Positions 45,921 through 55,268 of a stretch of DNA of 55,268 nt are shown here, in pieces. Source of the DNA: an uncultured Phocaeicola sp. (GTDB lineage: Bacteria > Bacteroidota > Bacteroidia > Bacteroidales > Bacteroidaceae). How positions within the stretch are numbered: position 1 is the stretch's first letter; each line of letters begins with the position of its first letter. The DNA lies in assembly GCA_947581855.1 (NCBI GenBank), contig CANPVZ010000025.1, positions 1 through 55,268 on the forward strand. Direction: 5' to 3'. The notes beneath the pieces were generated by a model that saw only the letters and a list, made by a program, of their open reading frames with translations, was not told the origin of the DNA and made no database searches. The position numbers and the translations under genes are program-made.

Positions 45921-46802
45921 ATGAAACAAAACGAACATACAAACACTTACTCGAATGACATTACTCTATCTTTTAACAAGCCTGTTTTTTTAAACAACGG
46001 CATAGCTTTTATCGATGATACGAATAAAATGCCCGAAGTTAAGTTTCCAGCAAGATTCGACATGGCTATCTTCGCGCTATCGTTAAAAGGAGAAGCCCGC
46101 TTGTCGATTAACCTGAAAGAATATACCGTTACTCCCAACAGTTTGATTCTGATAGCGCCGAACAGCATTATCCTGAAACAAGAAAATAGTGAAGATTTCT
46201 CGGCTGTTTACGTTGCCGTTTCTTCGGAACTATTTAACAGCATATCTGTGAATATACCCAGGCAACTGAATGTATTCCTATACATCCAGGAACATCCCGT
46301 AACGGTATTAAATACACAGGAGTTTACCTTACTGTCAGAATATTATTCCTTTACACGAAAACAGATACAGCCTGAAACGAAAGCTTACATTCGCGAAATT
46401 ACGTATCATCTGGCTTTATCGCTGTTTTATGAAATACTGAATATCATAAACCGACACCAGCCTGAACAGCCCTCAGCTCCAAGTCGACAACATGAATTAT
46501 TCGGACGTTTTTTGCAACTAGTGAAGGAATACTACAAGATAAACCGATCCGTTTCATTCTATGCGGACAAACTGTGCATTACGCCTAAATACTTATCGGC
46601 TTTAAGCAAAAGCATTACTCAACTTACCGCAAGCGAATGGATTGACCGATGCATTATTCTTGAAGCCAAAGGATTGCTAAAAGGAACAACCAAACCCATT
46701 CAGGAAATTTCGGACGAATTGAATTTTCCGAATCAATCCTTCTTCGGAAAATATTTTAAACATCATACCGGTTATTCTCCCAAAAGCTTCCGGAACTCTT
46801 GA
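45921..46802 (+). CDS. AraC-family transcriptional regulator
   Basis: A 293-residue regulator. The N-terminal half (residues about 30-160) looks like a cupin-type sensing domain (FDMAIFALSLKGEARLSINLKEYTVTPNSLILIAPNS). The C-terminal ~100 residues hold two helix-turn-helix motifs: NRSVSFYADKLCITPKYLSALSK and IQEISDELNFPNQSFFGKYFKHHTGYSPKSF, with the usual family ending. It probably senses a small molecule. The genes just downstream on the same strand are lrgAB, possible targets. No terminator is seen between. Confidence 0.9.
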   Translation: MKQNEHTNTYSNDITLSFNKPVFLNNGIAFIDDTNKMPEVKFPARFDMAIFALSLKGEARLSINLKEYTVTPNSLILIAPNSIILKQENSEDFSAVYVAVSSELFNSISVNIPRQLNVFLYIQEHPVTVLNTQEFTLLSEYYSFTRKQIQPETKAYIREITYHLALSLFYEILNIINRHQPEQPSAPSRQHELFGRFLQLVKEYYKINRSVSFYADKLCITPKYLSALSKSITQLTASEWIDRCIILEAKGLLKGTTKPIQEISDELNFPNQSFFGKYFKHHTGYSPKSFRNS

Positions 46803-46872
46803 CGTGAATCAATAAATTATATTTTTTTATCTTTACGTTTAAGGTATTATAGGTAATTTCTGAAAAAGCACT

Positions 46873-46880
46873 TACTTTTG
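46873..46880 (+). promoter_or_regulatory. -7 element upstream of lrgA
   Basis: TACTTTTG matches TAnnTTTG, 24 bp before the ATG at 46904, giving a leader of about 17 nt. This also argues that translation starts at 46904 and not at the TTG at 46898. Confidence 0.55.
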
Positions 46881-46903
46881 CAGCGTTTTTCAAAACATTG
46901 TTT

Positions 46904-47257
46904 ATGATACGTCAATGCTTTATTCTATTTGGTTGCCTAGCTTTAGGGGAACTTGCTGTGTACCTGACAGGAATAAAACTTCCCGCAAGCATTATCGGTA
47001 TGCTATTGCTTACTCTATTTTTAAAACTCAAGTGGGTAAAATTGGAATGGGTACAAGGATTATCCGACTTTTTGGTAGCCAACCTCGGTTTCTTTTTCGT
47101 TCCGCCGGGCGTTGCTCTAATGCTTTACTTCGATATCATTTCCGCACAATTCGTCCCTATTGTAGTCGCTACGGTAGTGAGTACGATTATCGTATTGGTG
47201 GTTACCGGTTGGGTTCATCAATTAATACGTAGACATCATGGAATATTTAGAAAATAA
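46904..47257 (+). CDS. lrgA: LrgA/CidA-family membrane protein
   Basis: A 117-residue protein with four membrane segments: IRQCFILFGCLALGELAVYLTG, KLPASIIGMLLLTLFLKL, LGFFFVPPGVALML and VATVVSTIIVLVVTGWV. The LPASIIGMLLL and FFVPPGVALM motifs are the CidA/LrgA hallmark. Known roles: holin-like control of murein hydrolases, or, with LrgB, transport of pyruvate or glycolate-type acids. It overlaps lrgB by 20 bp, so the two are translated together. The enolase gene follows, so a link to pyruvate metabolism is attractive but only inferred. Confidence 0.92.
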   Translation: MIRQCFILFGCLALGELAVYLTGIKLPASIIGMLLLTLFLKLKWVKLEWVQGLSDFLVANLGFFFVPPGVALMLYFDIISAQFVPIVVATVVSTIIVLVVTGWVHQLIRRHHGIFRK

Positions 47258-47933
47258 ATTCTTCTTGCTGGCTTTAACTTTCGGCTTTTTCTTTTTGTCA
47301 AAACTTCTGCAAAAGAGAACCGGAGTGGTGTTATTAAATCCGATATTGCTTACTATCGCTTTACTGATTGTCTTTTTAAAAACAACAGGTATTCGTTACG
47401 AAACGTATGATGAAGGCGGACACTTAATCGAATTTTGGCTTAAACCGGCAGTCGTAGCATTAGGCGTCCCTTTATATCTGCAACTGGAATCAATAAAAAA
47501 GCAACTGCTACCCATACTTATTTCCCAGTTAGCAGGATGTCTGGCTGGTATTGTATCGGTAGTTTTTACCGCGCAACTATTGGGAGCGACCCAAGAAGTA
47601 ATTGTTTCGTTAGCAGCGAAATCAGTAACGACTCCCATCGCTATGGAAGTAACCAAAACCGTAGGAGGCATTCCTTCTCTTACCGCCGCAGTGGTAGTTT
47701 GTGTAGGCCTGTTCGGAGCGGTATTCGGATTTAAAGTATTAAGTCTCGGACGAGTAGGAAGCCCCATTGCACAAGGGCTTTCAATGGGAACTGCGTCTCA
47801 TGCCGTAGGTACTTCTACGGCTATGGAGCGTAGCCGTAAATATGGAGCCTTTGCCAGCCTGGGACTTACGCTGAATGGTATCTTTACAGCTCTCCTCACA
47901 CCAAGCATATTAAGGTGGCTGGGACTGATTTAA
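47238..47933 (+). CDS. lrgB: LrgB-family membrane protein
   Basis: A 231-residue protein with about six membrane segments. The family motif is in view: VIVSLAAKSVTTPIAMEVTKTVGG (residues about 120-143), GLFGAVFG, and MGTASHAVGTSTAMERSRKYGAFASLGLTLNG. It works with the LrgA-type protein encoded by the overlapping upstream gene, probably as one inner-membrane complex. Normal length, no lesion. Confidence 0.94.
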   Translation: MEYLENKFFLLALTFGFFFLSKLLQKRTGVVLLNPILLTIALLIVFLKTTGIRYETYDEGGHLIEFWLKPAVVALGVPLYLQLESIKKQLLPILISQLAGCLAGIVSVVFTAQLLGATQEVIVSLAAKSVTTPIAMEVTKTVGGIPSLTAAVVVCVGLFGAVFGFKVLSLGRVGSPIAQGLSMGTASHAVGTSTAMERSRKYGAFASLGLTLNGIFTALLTPSILRWLGLI

Positions 47934-47963
47934 GAGGAATGACTCGTTGTATACTATATATAG

Positions 47964-49331
<1,368 letters not shown>

Positions 49332-49406
49332 TTCCTACTCTTTTCCGCTCTATTATGCTCCCATACAAGAAATGAGTTATTAGGTAGCAAATGCCAAAAA
49401 ACATTC

Positions 49407-49448
49407 CGAGCTTCAAAAATCATTTCTAATTTTTGAGGCTCGTTTTTT
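49407..49448 (+). terminator. Enolase terminator
   Basis: CGAGCTTCAAAAAT (49407-49420) pairs with ATTTTTGAGGCTCG (49429-49442, one G-T pair), followed by TTTTTT. Confidence 0.85.
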
Positions 49449-49598
49449 ATTATATATCATTCCATTTATAAGAGCTCCAGAAGGTAATACTCAACCTATA
49501 TAAAAAGGAAAAGAGGTTCTAACATTACAAGAGAACAAAAAACAGACTTAGAATTACTTACAAAGTATAATCTTTAAAAAACTTTCAAGGACTAAAAA

Positions 49599-49985
49599 AT
49601 GCAGACTTGCATTCTAGTTATTTTATTTGCAGATTTATGCATAGCCGATTATTACTATAAGCAAACTTCCACCAACGGTCGCTTACTGATATGGAAAGTT
49701 TCAGCAGATATGGTAGCCGGACGTCCTGTTACAAAATTAAGAGATAACGGATTTTATACCTATTACACTTTGTATCAGATCAACTATTTTCCGAAACATT
49801 CTCATACTCAGGAAGCCATTTACGCCGACAATACCATGATAATACCATCTATCCCTACAATGAAATTCTTAAATTATGAACGGAACGGGAAATTATCAAA
49901 GTTGTTTTATTTATTGCCGTATACGCTTCATGCTTTGCCAGGAAACAAACAACTAAAACCGAACGTTGTTTCCGGACTCTTCTAA
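49599..49985 (+). CDS. Hypothetical protein, doubtful
   Basis: A 128-codon frame starting MQTCILVILFADLCIADYYY (hydrophobic start) with GRPVTKLRDNGFYTYYTLYQINYF in the middle. I recognise no family. There is a purine-rich stretch (AAGGA, about 49587-49591) before the ATG. It may be a real small exported protein, a fragment, or chance; gene-poor surroundings favour a decayed remnant. Confidence 0.25.
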   Translation: MQTCILVILFADLCIADYYYKQTSTNGRLLIWKVSADMVAGRPVTKLRDNGFYTYYTLYQINYFPKHSHTQEAIYADNTMIIPSIPTMKFLNYERNGKLSKLFYLLPYTLHALPGNKQLKPNVVSGLF

Positions 49986-50288
49986 CAGGATTATTCTCCT
50001 ACTTTCTGTTTCTTATGCATCGAATGCATGGGAATTGCAATGGCTATCCTTTGGCCTTTTAGGCAGCGCATCCCATGCACCCACAGTTGTCTTGAGAAGA
50101 CATCCCGCATATGCTTGCACCGGTAGATGCTTCTTTTTGCTCTGCCTCAAACTCAATATAATCAGTATAAAAAGCTATGCACAATACGGATAATTCGACA
50201 AGTGTCTGAGATGTGTCATAGAAAGAAAATATCCTTTAACCCACTCCAAGTTTCTTATGTTATTTATCTCCTTATACTATCTAAATTG

Positions 50289-50376
50289 GTAACTAATATT
50301 GTTTAGCTTGACTCACATTATTAATTACGAAAATAACTAATAATATGGGCCGGTCTAGCTAATAATGTGGTATAAT
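50289..50376. repeat. 22-bp-period dyad array, class A (4 units)
   Basis: Units of exactly 22 bp start at 50289, 50311, 50333 and 50355. Units 1, 3 and 4 contain AACTAATATTGT, AACTAATAATAT and GCTAATAATGT. Unit 2 has the core in the opposite sense (ACATTATTAATTA). The array ends 324 bp before the thioredoxin-like gene. Confidence 0.7.
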
Positions 50377-50615
50377 CCATAAACTTAATGTAATAGTACT
50401 TATAATTTGATGGGAACGCTATGAAGTGTTCCGATTCGACTACAGGCTACCAGTAACAAGCAAAAGCCCATTTCTTCATATTGAAGCAGAATAATAGGAT
50501 ACTTTGCTGTCTCAAGTTTATTCATGTAACTCTTCCTAAACAATATTGCAGGTACTAGAAGTTGCGAATATTTCAGGCTATTCGCTATTAATCTTAAAAT
50601 AAATTTCTTAAAAGA

Positions 50616-50644
50616 TTGACCTTTCAATAAAATCGTTACATTTG
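50616..50644 (+). promoter_or_regulatory. Promoter of the thioredoxin-like gene
   Basis: TTG (50616-50618), 18 bp and TACATTTG (50637-50644) match the Bacteroidetes -33/-7 pattern. The leader is about 50 nt. Confidence 0.6.
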
Positions 50645-50700
50645 CACGGAAATTAACACATAGCTGTTAAAGCTATGTATAGAACCTAATTAAAAAACTT

Positions 50701-51771
50701 ATGAAAAAAGTATTATTCACCATTCTTGCAGCAGGAGCATCCGTGAGTCTGTCTGCTCAATCGGCTTACGTTATCAACGGAACCGCCGATAACGATTTAG
50801 AGGGGAAAACCGTCTATTTTATTAATTATGGAAGCAGAACTCCATCCGACAGTGCCACAGTAAAAGACGGCAAATTCAGCTTTAAAGGGAGCGTAAAAAG
50901 CCCCGCAATCGCCACCATAGCGACACGCAAAGGCAGCACAGCCGTTATTCTGGAAAACGGAACTATCCAAGTGTCTTTGGCCGACAAGAAAGTAAGCGGC
51001 ACTCCGACCAACAACAAATGGAACGCTTATCAAGAACTTATCACCCCTTACGAAGCAAAGCTTACAGAATTGCGAAAAGAAGCAAGAACCATAGAACGTA
51101 ACGATACGGCTAAAATGAATGTATTGCAGAAGCAATACATGGAAGCTTACAACAAGATTGCACAGGTTTCTAAAGAATATATTAAAAATAATCTGGACAA
51201 TATTACCCCAGCCCTTCTTATCGGACCCTATGAAGATGCTTTCGAACCGGCAGAACTGGAACAGATTATTGCATCGGCTTCTCCGGTATTAAAAGAAAAT
51301 GCTGGCTTCCAACGTTTCATGAAACATTATGAAGGAACCAAACGCGCGGCTGTAGGCATGAAATTCACTGACTTGAAAATGAAAGACCTTAACGATAAGG
51401 AAGTTTCTTTATCCGACTACGTAGGCAAAGGCAAATATGTAATGGTCGATTTCTGGGCTTCGTGGTGCGGACCGTGCCGCAGAGAGATTCCGGCGGTTAA
51501 AGCTGCTTATGATAAATACAAAGATAAAGGATTCGAAGTGGTCGGCGTATCGTTCGACAGCACTAAAGATGCCTGGGCAAAAGCTGTTACCGATTTAGGT
51601 ATCAACTGGCCGCAAATGTCAGACTTGAAAGGATGGCAATGCGCTGCAGCCGAAGTTTACGGCATCAACGGTATCCCTTTCACACTCCTAATAGACCCCA
51701 ACGGAGTGATTGTCGCTCAAAACTTGCGTGGAGACAAAATCGAAGCGACACTAAGCAAATACCTGAAATAA
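50701..51771 (+). CDS. TlpA-like thioredoxin with N-terminal DUF4369 domain
   Basis: A 356-residue exported protein. Signal peptide (MKKVLFTILAAGASVSLSAQ), DUF4369-type beta domain (residues about 22-105, GTADNDLEGKTVYFINY, DSATVKDGKFSFKGSV), helical linker, then a thioredoxin/AhpC-type domain (about 215-356) with the active site WCGPC at 255-259, GFEVVGVSFD and the cis-Pro loop GINGIPFTLLID. It should reduce or shuffle disulfides in the periplasm. Single gene with promoter and terminator. Confidence 0.93.
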   Translation: MKKVLFTILAAGASVSLSAQSAYVINGTADNDLEGKTVYFINYGSRTPSDSATVKDGKFSFKGSVKSPAIATIATRKGSTAVILENGTIQVSLADKKVSGTPTNNKWNAYQELITPYEAKLTELRKEARTIERNDTAKMNVLQKQYMEAYNKIAQVSKEYIKNNLDNITPALLIGPYEDAFEPAELEQIIASASPVLKENAGFQRFMKHYEGTKRAAVGMKFTDLKMKDLNDKEVSLSDYVGKGKYVMVDFWASWCGPCRREIPAVKAAYDKYKDKGFEVVGVSFDSTKDAWAKAVTDLGINWPQMSDLKGWQCAAAEVYGINGIPFTLLIDPNGVIVAQNLRGDKIEATLSKYLK

Positions 51772-51783
51772 GAATCAAAATAT

Positions 51784-51838
51784 AAGAATGGAGAGTTGAT
51801 AGTTATCGTCCAAATGGAACTTTCAACTCTCCATTCTT
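51784..51838 (+). terminator. Hairpin after the thioredoxin-like gene
   Basis: GAATGGAGAGTTGA (51786-51799) is exactly inverted at TCAACTCTCCATTC (51823-51836), and the stem extends by two more A-T pairs to 16 bp. No T-run follows; it lies 14 bp after the stop codon. Confidence 0.65.
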
Positions 51839-51868
51839 CATTCCTAACTCTATAAAAATGTTACTGAA

Positions 51869-51917
51869 TACTCGAATATTGAAAATAAACATGTATTTTT
51901 GTGCTATAATTCGAGTA
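51869..51917 (+). promoter_or_regulatory. Promoter flanked by a 9-bp dyad, upstream of the sigma-54-type regulator
   Basis: TATTTTTG (51894-51901) is a perfect -7 element. It lies between TACTCGAAT (51869-51877) and its exact inverse ATTCGAGTA (51909-51917), whose centres are 40 bp apart. The second arm is 4 bp before the start codon, a layout suited to repression by one protein bound at both arms. Confidence 0.5.
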
Positions 51918-51921
51918 GTTT

Positions 51922-53157
51922 ATGGTAGCATCAGATATTCAACAAGTAAAACTTAAGTTCGGAATCATTGGCAACTCCGAAGGACTGAATCGTGCCATCG
52001 ACATCGCTATCCAAGTAGCACCCACCGACTTATCTGTACTGATTACAGGAGAAAGCGGAGTAGGAAAAGAGAATTTCCCAAAAATCATACACCAAAACAG
52101 TAGCCGTAAGCACGGACAATATATTGCTGTAAATTGTGGAGCCATCCCAGAAGGTACCATCGATTCCGAACTGTTCGGACACGAAAAAGGTGCTTTTACT
52201 GGAGCTATAGGTGAACGCAAAGGATACTTCGGTGAAGCGAACGGCGGAACCATTTTTCTCGATGAAGTAGGCGAACTTCCCCTTTCCACCCAAGCGCGCT
52301 TATTACGTGTTCTCGAAACCGGAGAGTTCATCAAAGTCGGTTCGTCTAAAGTAGAAAAAACGAATGTCCGCATCGTAGCGGCTACCAATGTAAATCTGGC
52401 ACAAGCTATTACCAACGGACGTTTCCGGGAAGATTTATATTATCGACTTAACACAGTCCCTATAAAGATTCCTCCCTTGAGAGAACGTAAAGACGACATT
52501 GTATTGCTGTTTCGCAAATTTGCAGCCGACTTTGCTGAGAATTATCACATGCCGGCTATACAGCTAACGGATGATGCTAAAAAGATATTAATAGCTTATC
52601 CTTGGCCAGGAAACATTCGTGAATTGAAAAACATTACGGAACAGATCTCTATTATCGAGAAAAAACGGGAAATTACACCGGATATCCTGCAAACATATAT
52701 CCCTATACAACAGGATGCCCGTTTCCCAACCTTGGTGGGAAACTCTCACAACAGCAAATCATTCGATAGCGAACGGGAAATCTTATACAAAATTCTTTTC
52801 GACATGCGCAATGACGTAACGGAACTGAAAAAGCTGGTACATGATATAATGACAGAACGGACCGTTCCCGTATCGCCTGCTCCCCAATCTCCCGTTTATT
52901 ATCCGCATAAAGACGTGGAATTGGTAACTACTCCTCCCAGACCTACCATTAACCTATCTGCCACTAAAGAGAATGAAGAGGAAATTCAAGATACTGAAGA
53001 GTATGTGGAGGAAACTTTGGCATTGGATGATATAGAAAAAGAAATGATAAAGAAAGCGCTGATAAAACATCATGGAAAACGTAAAAACGCCGCACAGGAT
53101 TTAAATATTTCCGAGCGCACCTTATACCGGAAGATTAAAGAATATGGATTGGAATAA
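51922..53157 (+). CDS. Sigma-54-interaction (AAA+) transcriptional regulator without a receiver domain
   Basis: A 411-residue protein. The AAA+ domain starts at once (residues about 15-250): Walker A GESGVGKE (43-50), the sigma-54 contact loop GAFTGA (90-95), Walker B GGTIFLDEVGEL, and the arginine-finger region REDLYYRLN. After a variable linker with a Pro-rich part (VPVSPAPQSP) comes a Fis-type helix-turn-helix (KHHGKRKNAAQDLNISERTLYRKI). There is no sensory domain ahead of the AAA+ part, so activity may be set by abundance or by a partner. It overlaps lptE by 14 bp, in an operon with envelope genes. Confidence 0.93.
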   Translation: MVASDIQQVKLKFGIIGNSEGLNRAIDIAIQVAPTDLSVLITGESGVGKENFPKIIHQNSSRKHGQYIAVNCGAIPEGTIDSELFGHEKGAFTGAIGERKGYFGEANGGTIFLDEVGELPLSTQARLLRVLETGEFIKVGSSKVEKTNVRIVAATNVNLAQAITNGRFREDLYYRLNTVPIKIPPLRERKDDIVLLFRKFAADFAENYHMPAIQLTDDAKKILIAYPWPGNIRELKNITEQISIIEKKREITPDILQTYIPIQQDARFPTLVGNSHNSKSFDSEREILYKILFDMRNDVTELKKLVHDIMTERTVPVSPAPQSPVYYPHKDVELVTTPPRPTINLSATKENEEEIQDTEEYVEETLALDDIEKEMIKKALIKHHGKRKNAAQDLNISERTLYRKIKEYGLE

Positions 53158-53674
53158 AAAGAACAGAAGAGTAAAAAGTGGGCTGATATCAATAATAGGT
53201 GTGCTGTTATGCATATCATGTACGGTTTCATACAAATTTAACGGAGCCTCTATCAATTATGATAAAGTGAAGACTATCACCATAACGAATTTCGAAAACC
53301 GGGCTTTATATCAATACGGCCCAATGGCTTCGATGTTTAACACACAGTTGCAGGACATTTTTGCGCAGCAAACCCGTCTGCAATTCGTCAAGCGAGGCGG
53401 AGATTTAGAAATTTCAGGTGAAATTACGGCTTACGACCAATATAACAAGTCTATCTCTGCCGAAGGACATTCGGCCTTAGTAGAATTGAAAATGACTGTA
53501 AATGTGCGTTTCGTAAACAATACAAACCACTCCGAAGACTTCGAACAACAGTTCTCGGCTACACAAACCTATGATTCTTCATTACAGTTGAACTCTGTTC
53601 AGGATAAGCTGGTAACCGATATGATTAAAGATATCACCGATCAAATATTCAACGCAACGGTAGCGAATTGGTAA
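53144..53674 (+). CDS. lptE: LptE-type outer-membrane lipoprotein
   Basis: A 176-residue lipoprotein. A membrane-like start ends in LLCISC, so the Cys would carry lipid. CTVSYKFNGASINYDKVKTITITNFENRA and LEISGEITAYDQY match the LptE (LPS assembly) fold of Bacteroidetes. It plugs LptD in the outer membrane and helps insert lipopolysaccharide; lptD is not in the window. Its ATG lies within the last codons of the sigma-54-type gene (14-bp overlap), so translation is coupled. Confidence 0.87.
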   Translation: MDWNKKNRRVKSGLISIIGVLLCISCTVSYKFNGASINYDKVKTITITNFENRALYQYGPMASMFNTQLQDIFAQQTRLQFVKRGGDLEISGEITAYDQYNKSISAEGHSALVELKMTVNVRFVNNTNHSEDFEQQFSATQTYDSSLQLNSVQDKLVTDMIKDITDQIFNATVANW

Positions 53675-53683
53675 AATACGGGT

Positions 53684-54502
53684 ATGACGGACAGAATTCA
53701 AGAATGGATCGACCATCCCGAATCTTTAAATCGGGATACACTATACGAACTACGCACATTATTAGCGCGGTATCCGTATTTTCAGACAGCAAGGCTACTA
53801 TATCTGAAAAACCTTTATTTGCTGCATGACGCTTCATTCGGAGAAGAACTGCGCAGAGCTGCTATATACATAACCGACAGACGAGTATTGTTCTATCTGA
53901 TAGAAGGTGAACGATTTACTATTCAACCTAAAAAGAAGCAAGCTACGCTCATCGAAGAGGAACCAAGCTTAGACCGCACCCTTCATCTGATTGATGCGTT
54001 TCTGGCTACTGTGCCCGAGGAAAAATTACATTCTTCCACAGAAACCAGTCTCTCATCAGATTATATGACCTATATACTCCGAGAAGAAGAACTTCCCGAC
54101 CAAGATGATACAAAAGAAGCTACCCCTTTGCGGGGACAGAATCTGATAGATGAGTTTATAGAGAAAGCTGACGAAGGTTTTACTATGTGTAGCACTCTGG
54201 ACGACAATGAAGAAGACCTTACCACTTTCCCGGAAGAAGAAACCTCTTATTCGGAAGACAATATAAAATATGCGGATGATAAAATGAAAGATTCCCAAAA
54301 TCAAACGGAAAATACGGATGAAGAGGATGAAGAAAGCTATTTTACTGAAACTCTAGCCAAAATATATATCAAACAGCAAAGATATTCGAAAGCATTGGAA
54401 ATAATTAAAAAATTAAACTTGAAATATCCAAAAAAAAATGCTTACTTTGCAGACCAAATTAGATTTTTAGAGAAATTGATTATTAACACTAAATCAAAAT
54501 AG
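53684..54502 (+). CDS. TPR-like cytoplasmic protein of unknown role
   Basis: A 272-residue acidic protein. The first part (residues 1-90) reads IQEWIDHPESLNRDTLYELRTLLARYPYFQTARLLYLKNL, a pattern I know from Bacteroidetes hypothetical proteins between lptE and secG. A very acidic, low-complexity middle (about 140-215) follows. The end has one TPR-like unit (ETLAKIYIKQQRYSKALEIIKKLNLKYPKK). No signal peptide. It starts 9 bp after lptE and ends 6 bp before secG, so it belongs to one operon. Function unknown, perhaps a scaffold for envelope biogenesis. Confidence 0.8.
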   Translation: MTDRIQEWIDHPESLNRDTLYELRTLLARYPYFQTARLLYLKNLYLLHDASFGEELRRAAIYITDRRVLFYLIEGERFTIQPKKKQATLIEEEPSLDRTLHLIDAFLATVPEEKLHSSTETSLSSDYMTYILREEELPDQDDTKEATPLRGQNLIDEFIEKADEGFTMCSTLDDNEEDLTTFPEEETSYSEDNIKYADDKMKDSQNQTENTDEEDEESYFTETLAKIYIKQQRYSKALEIIKKLNLKYPKKNAYFADQIRFLEKLIINTKSK

Positions 54503-54508
54503 AAAAAG

Positions 54509-54895
54509 ATGTATCCAGTTTTACTTATCTTAATTGTCATCGCAGCTGTTCTGATGTGCTTTATTGTATTGATTCAGAATTCCAAAGGTGGTGGTCTGGC
54601 TTCAGGTTTTTCTGCTTCCAACCAAATCATGGGAGTACGAAAAACAACCGATGTATTAGAAAAGACGACATGGAGTTTAGCAGCATTTATTGTCGTATTA
54701 AGCATTGCATCAGCATATGCACTGCCGTCAGCAACACAAAAAAATTCAGTAATCTTAGAAGAAACCCAGAAAGAGAATAAAATGAATCCTCAAAGTATAC
54801 CTGGATTCGATGCTTCTAAAGTTCAAACTCCCGCTGCCACAACATCCGAAGAAACTCCTGCGACAGCACCTACCGGAGAGAAACAAGCAGAATAA
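54509..54895 (+). CDS. secG: Preprotein translocase subunit SecG
   Basis: A 128-residue protein with the SecG pattern: first membrane segment (VLLILIVIAAVLMCFIVLIQNSKGGGLASGF), the loop NQIMGVRKTTDVLEKTTW, and a second membrane segment (LAAFIVVLSIASAYAL). The ~50-residue tail is rich in Thr, Ala, Pro and Glu, common in Bacteroidetes SecG. It is a small subunit of the SecYEG channel in the inner membrane. Last gene of the operon; a strong terminator follows. Confidence 0.95.
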   Translation: MYPVLLILIVIAAVLMCFIVLIQNSKGGGLASGFSASNQIMGVRKTTDVLEKTTWSLAAFIVVLSIASAYALPSATQKNSVILEETQKENKMNPQSIPGFDASKVQTPAATTSEETPATAPTGEKQAE

Positions 54896-54920
54896 CAGAT
54901 TCTGGAAAAGAAACAAAATA

Positions 54921-54964
54921 AAACCCCAGTCGAATTCTAGTAAGGTATTCGACTGGGGTTTCAT
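54921..54964 (+). terminator. secG operon terminator
   Basis: AAACCCCAGTCGAAT (54921-54935) pairs perfectly over 15 bp with ATTCGACTGGGGTTT (54947-54961), a strong stem with an A-rich lead and T-rich end; it could work in both directions. Confidence 0.9.
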
Positions 54965-55268
54965 TTATTTCATAATATTCTTAAATCCCCAGAGCCGTAT
55001 TTTCCCGCACCTAAAGTAAGTTCCAGCTAGACCTTAACACTTCAAAGCCGTAAAGTTGACCTTTAGAAAGACCAAGCCTTTTCATTTCATCAGACATTAT
55101 GTCCCTAGAATCAGCAAAATCCGAGCAAGAGCGTAAATACACATCCGTTTTTCCGCAACTGCAAAAAATAGTCTCACAACTTTGTAACAATTATTTTGGA
55201 TCAATGAATAAATCTGAGGGTTGAAATTATAAATTCTTATCTTTGCCTTCAAATTTATAGATATATGG
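54965..55268. promoter_or_regulatory. Window end: intergenic with a promoter for a gene beyond the edge
   Basis: No gene. TATCTTTG (55238-55245) is a perfect -7 element, and the final bases hold an ATG (55265), so a plus-strand gene may start at the edge. The word TTTGTAACAATTA (55181-55193) also occurs in the ferritin promoter dyad (12194-12206). Confidence 0.45.

Larger units (their letters stand above)
49443..50700. other. 1.26-kb region without a secure gene
   Basis: Holds a doubtful 128-codon frame (49599-49985), the class A array (50289-50376) and the promoter of the thioredoxin-like gene. Other short frames on both strands (49966-50193, 50400-50627) lack start context and family features. 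The region may be a decayed gene. Confidence 0.45.

Noticed and set aside
52030..52293. Minus-strand frames inside the sigma-54-type regulator gene
   Set aside because: Antisense shadows of the conserved AAA+ domain.

Overview
The window looks like a chromosomal segment of a gut-type Bacteroidales bacterium. The evidence is a set of Bacteroidetes hallmarks: promoters with the TAnnTTTG -7 element (for example upstream of ferritin, the sigma-54-type regulator and LrgA), a TonB-dependent receptor with an N-terminal carboxypeptidase-regulatory-like domain, DUF4738 and PepSY-like proteins, a DcaP-like porin, and an LptE / SecG neighbourhood. I cannot name the genus from sequence alone; a Parabacteroides/Coprobacter/Barnesiella-like relative is a guess.

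Layout. 1-563: 3' end of a DDE insertion sequence. 702-3580: endonuclease IV and a porin. 3862-11997: an insertion-sequence-scarred stretch. Two near-identical, equally decayed copies of a chimeric IS (a DDE transposase remnant plus an IS3-type orfA remnant) lie in direct orientation about 6.35 kb apart. They bracket a broken tyrosine recombinase, a TrpB2-type enzyme, a DUF4738 lipoprotein and a PepSY-like protein. 12229-18236: ferritin, a solo end of the same IS family, and a TolC / HlyD / ABC-2 / ABC-2 export operon with no ATPase gene. 18774-24562: dnaK, a flavin reductase and a GH35 beta-galactosidase. 25379-32316: PiT phosphate transporter, phosphate-type porin, polyphosphate kinase and exopolyphosphatase. 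32757-36909: a three-part rhomboid, a decayed LpxH-like metallophosphoesterase, an orphan HicB-like small gene and a glycosyltransferase. 37443-43858: a metallophosphatase and TonB receptor operon next to a PhoB/PhoR-type two-component system. 44017-49331: CLC channel, AraC regulator, LrgAB and enolase. 50701-54895: TlpA-like thioredoxin, sigma-54-type activator, LptE, a TPR-like protein and SecG.

How the genes work together. The middle third is a phosphate island. Regulator, outer-membrane receptor, secreted phosphatase, inner-membrane transporter, porin and polyphosphate enzymes lie within 18 kb. Three of its promoters (PiT, TonB receptor, phoB) carry the same TGTAA-type direct repeat with an 11-bp period, a Pho-box-like signal.

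The most unusual signal is not a gene. Six intergenic regions carry short arrays of operator-like dyads repeated every 22 bp (two helical turns). Four arrays (3746, 18401, 32348, 50289) share the core AACTAATAATGT. One (25066) uses GAAACTATAGTTTC and one (37028) uses GAACGTTC. Same period and dyad architecture with different core sequences suggests a family of phased intergenic elements of unknown function.
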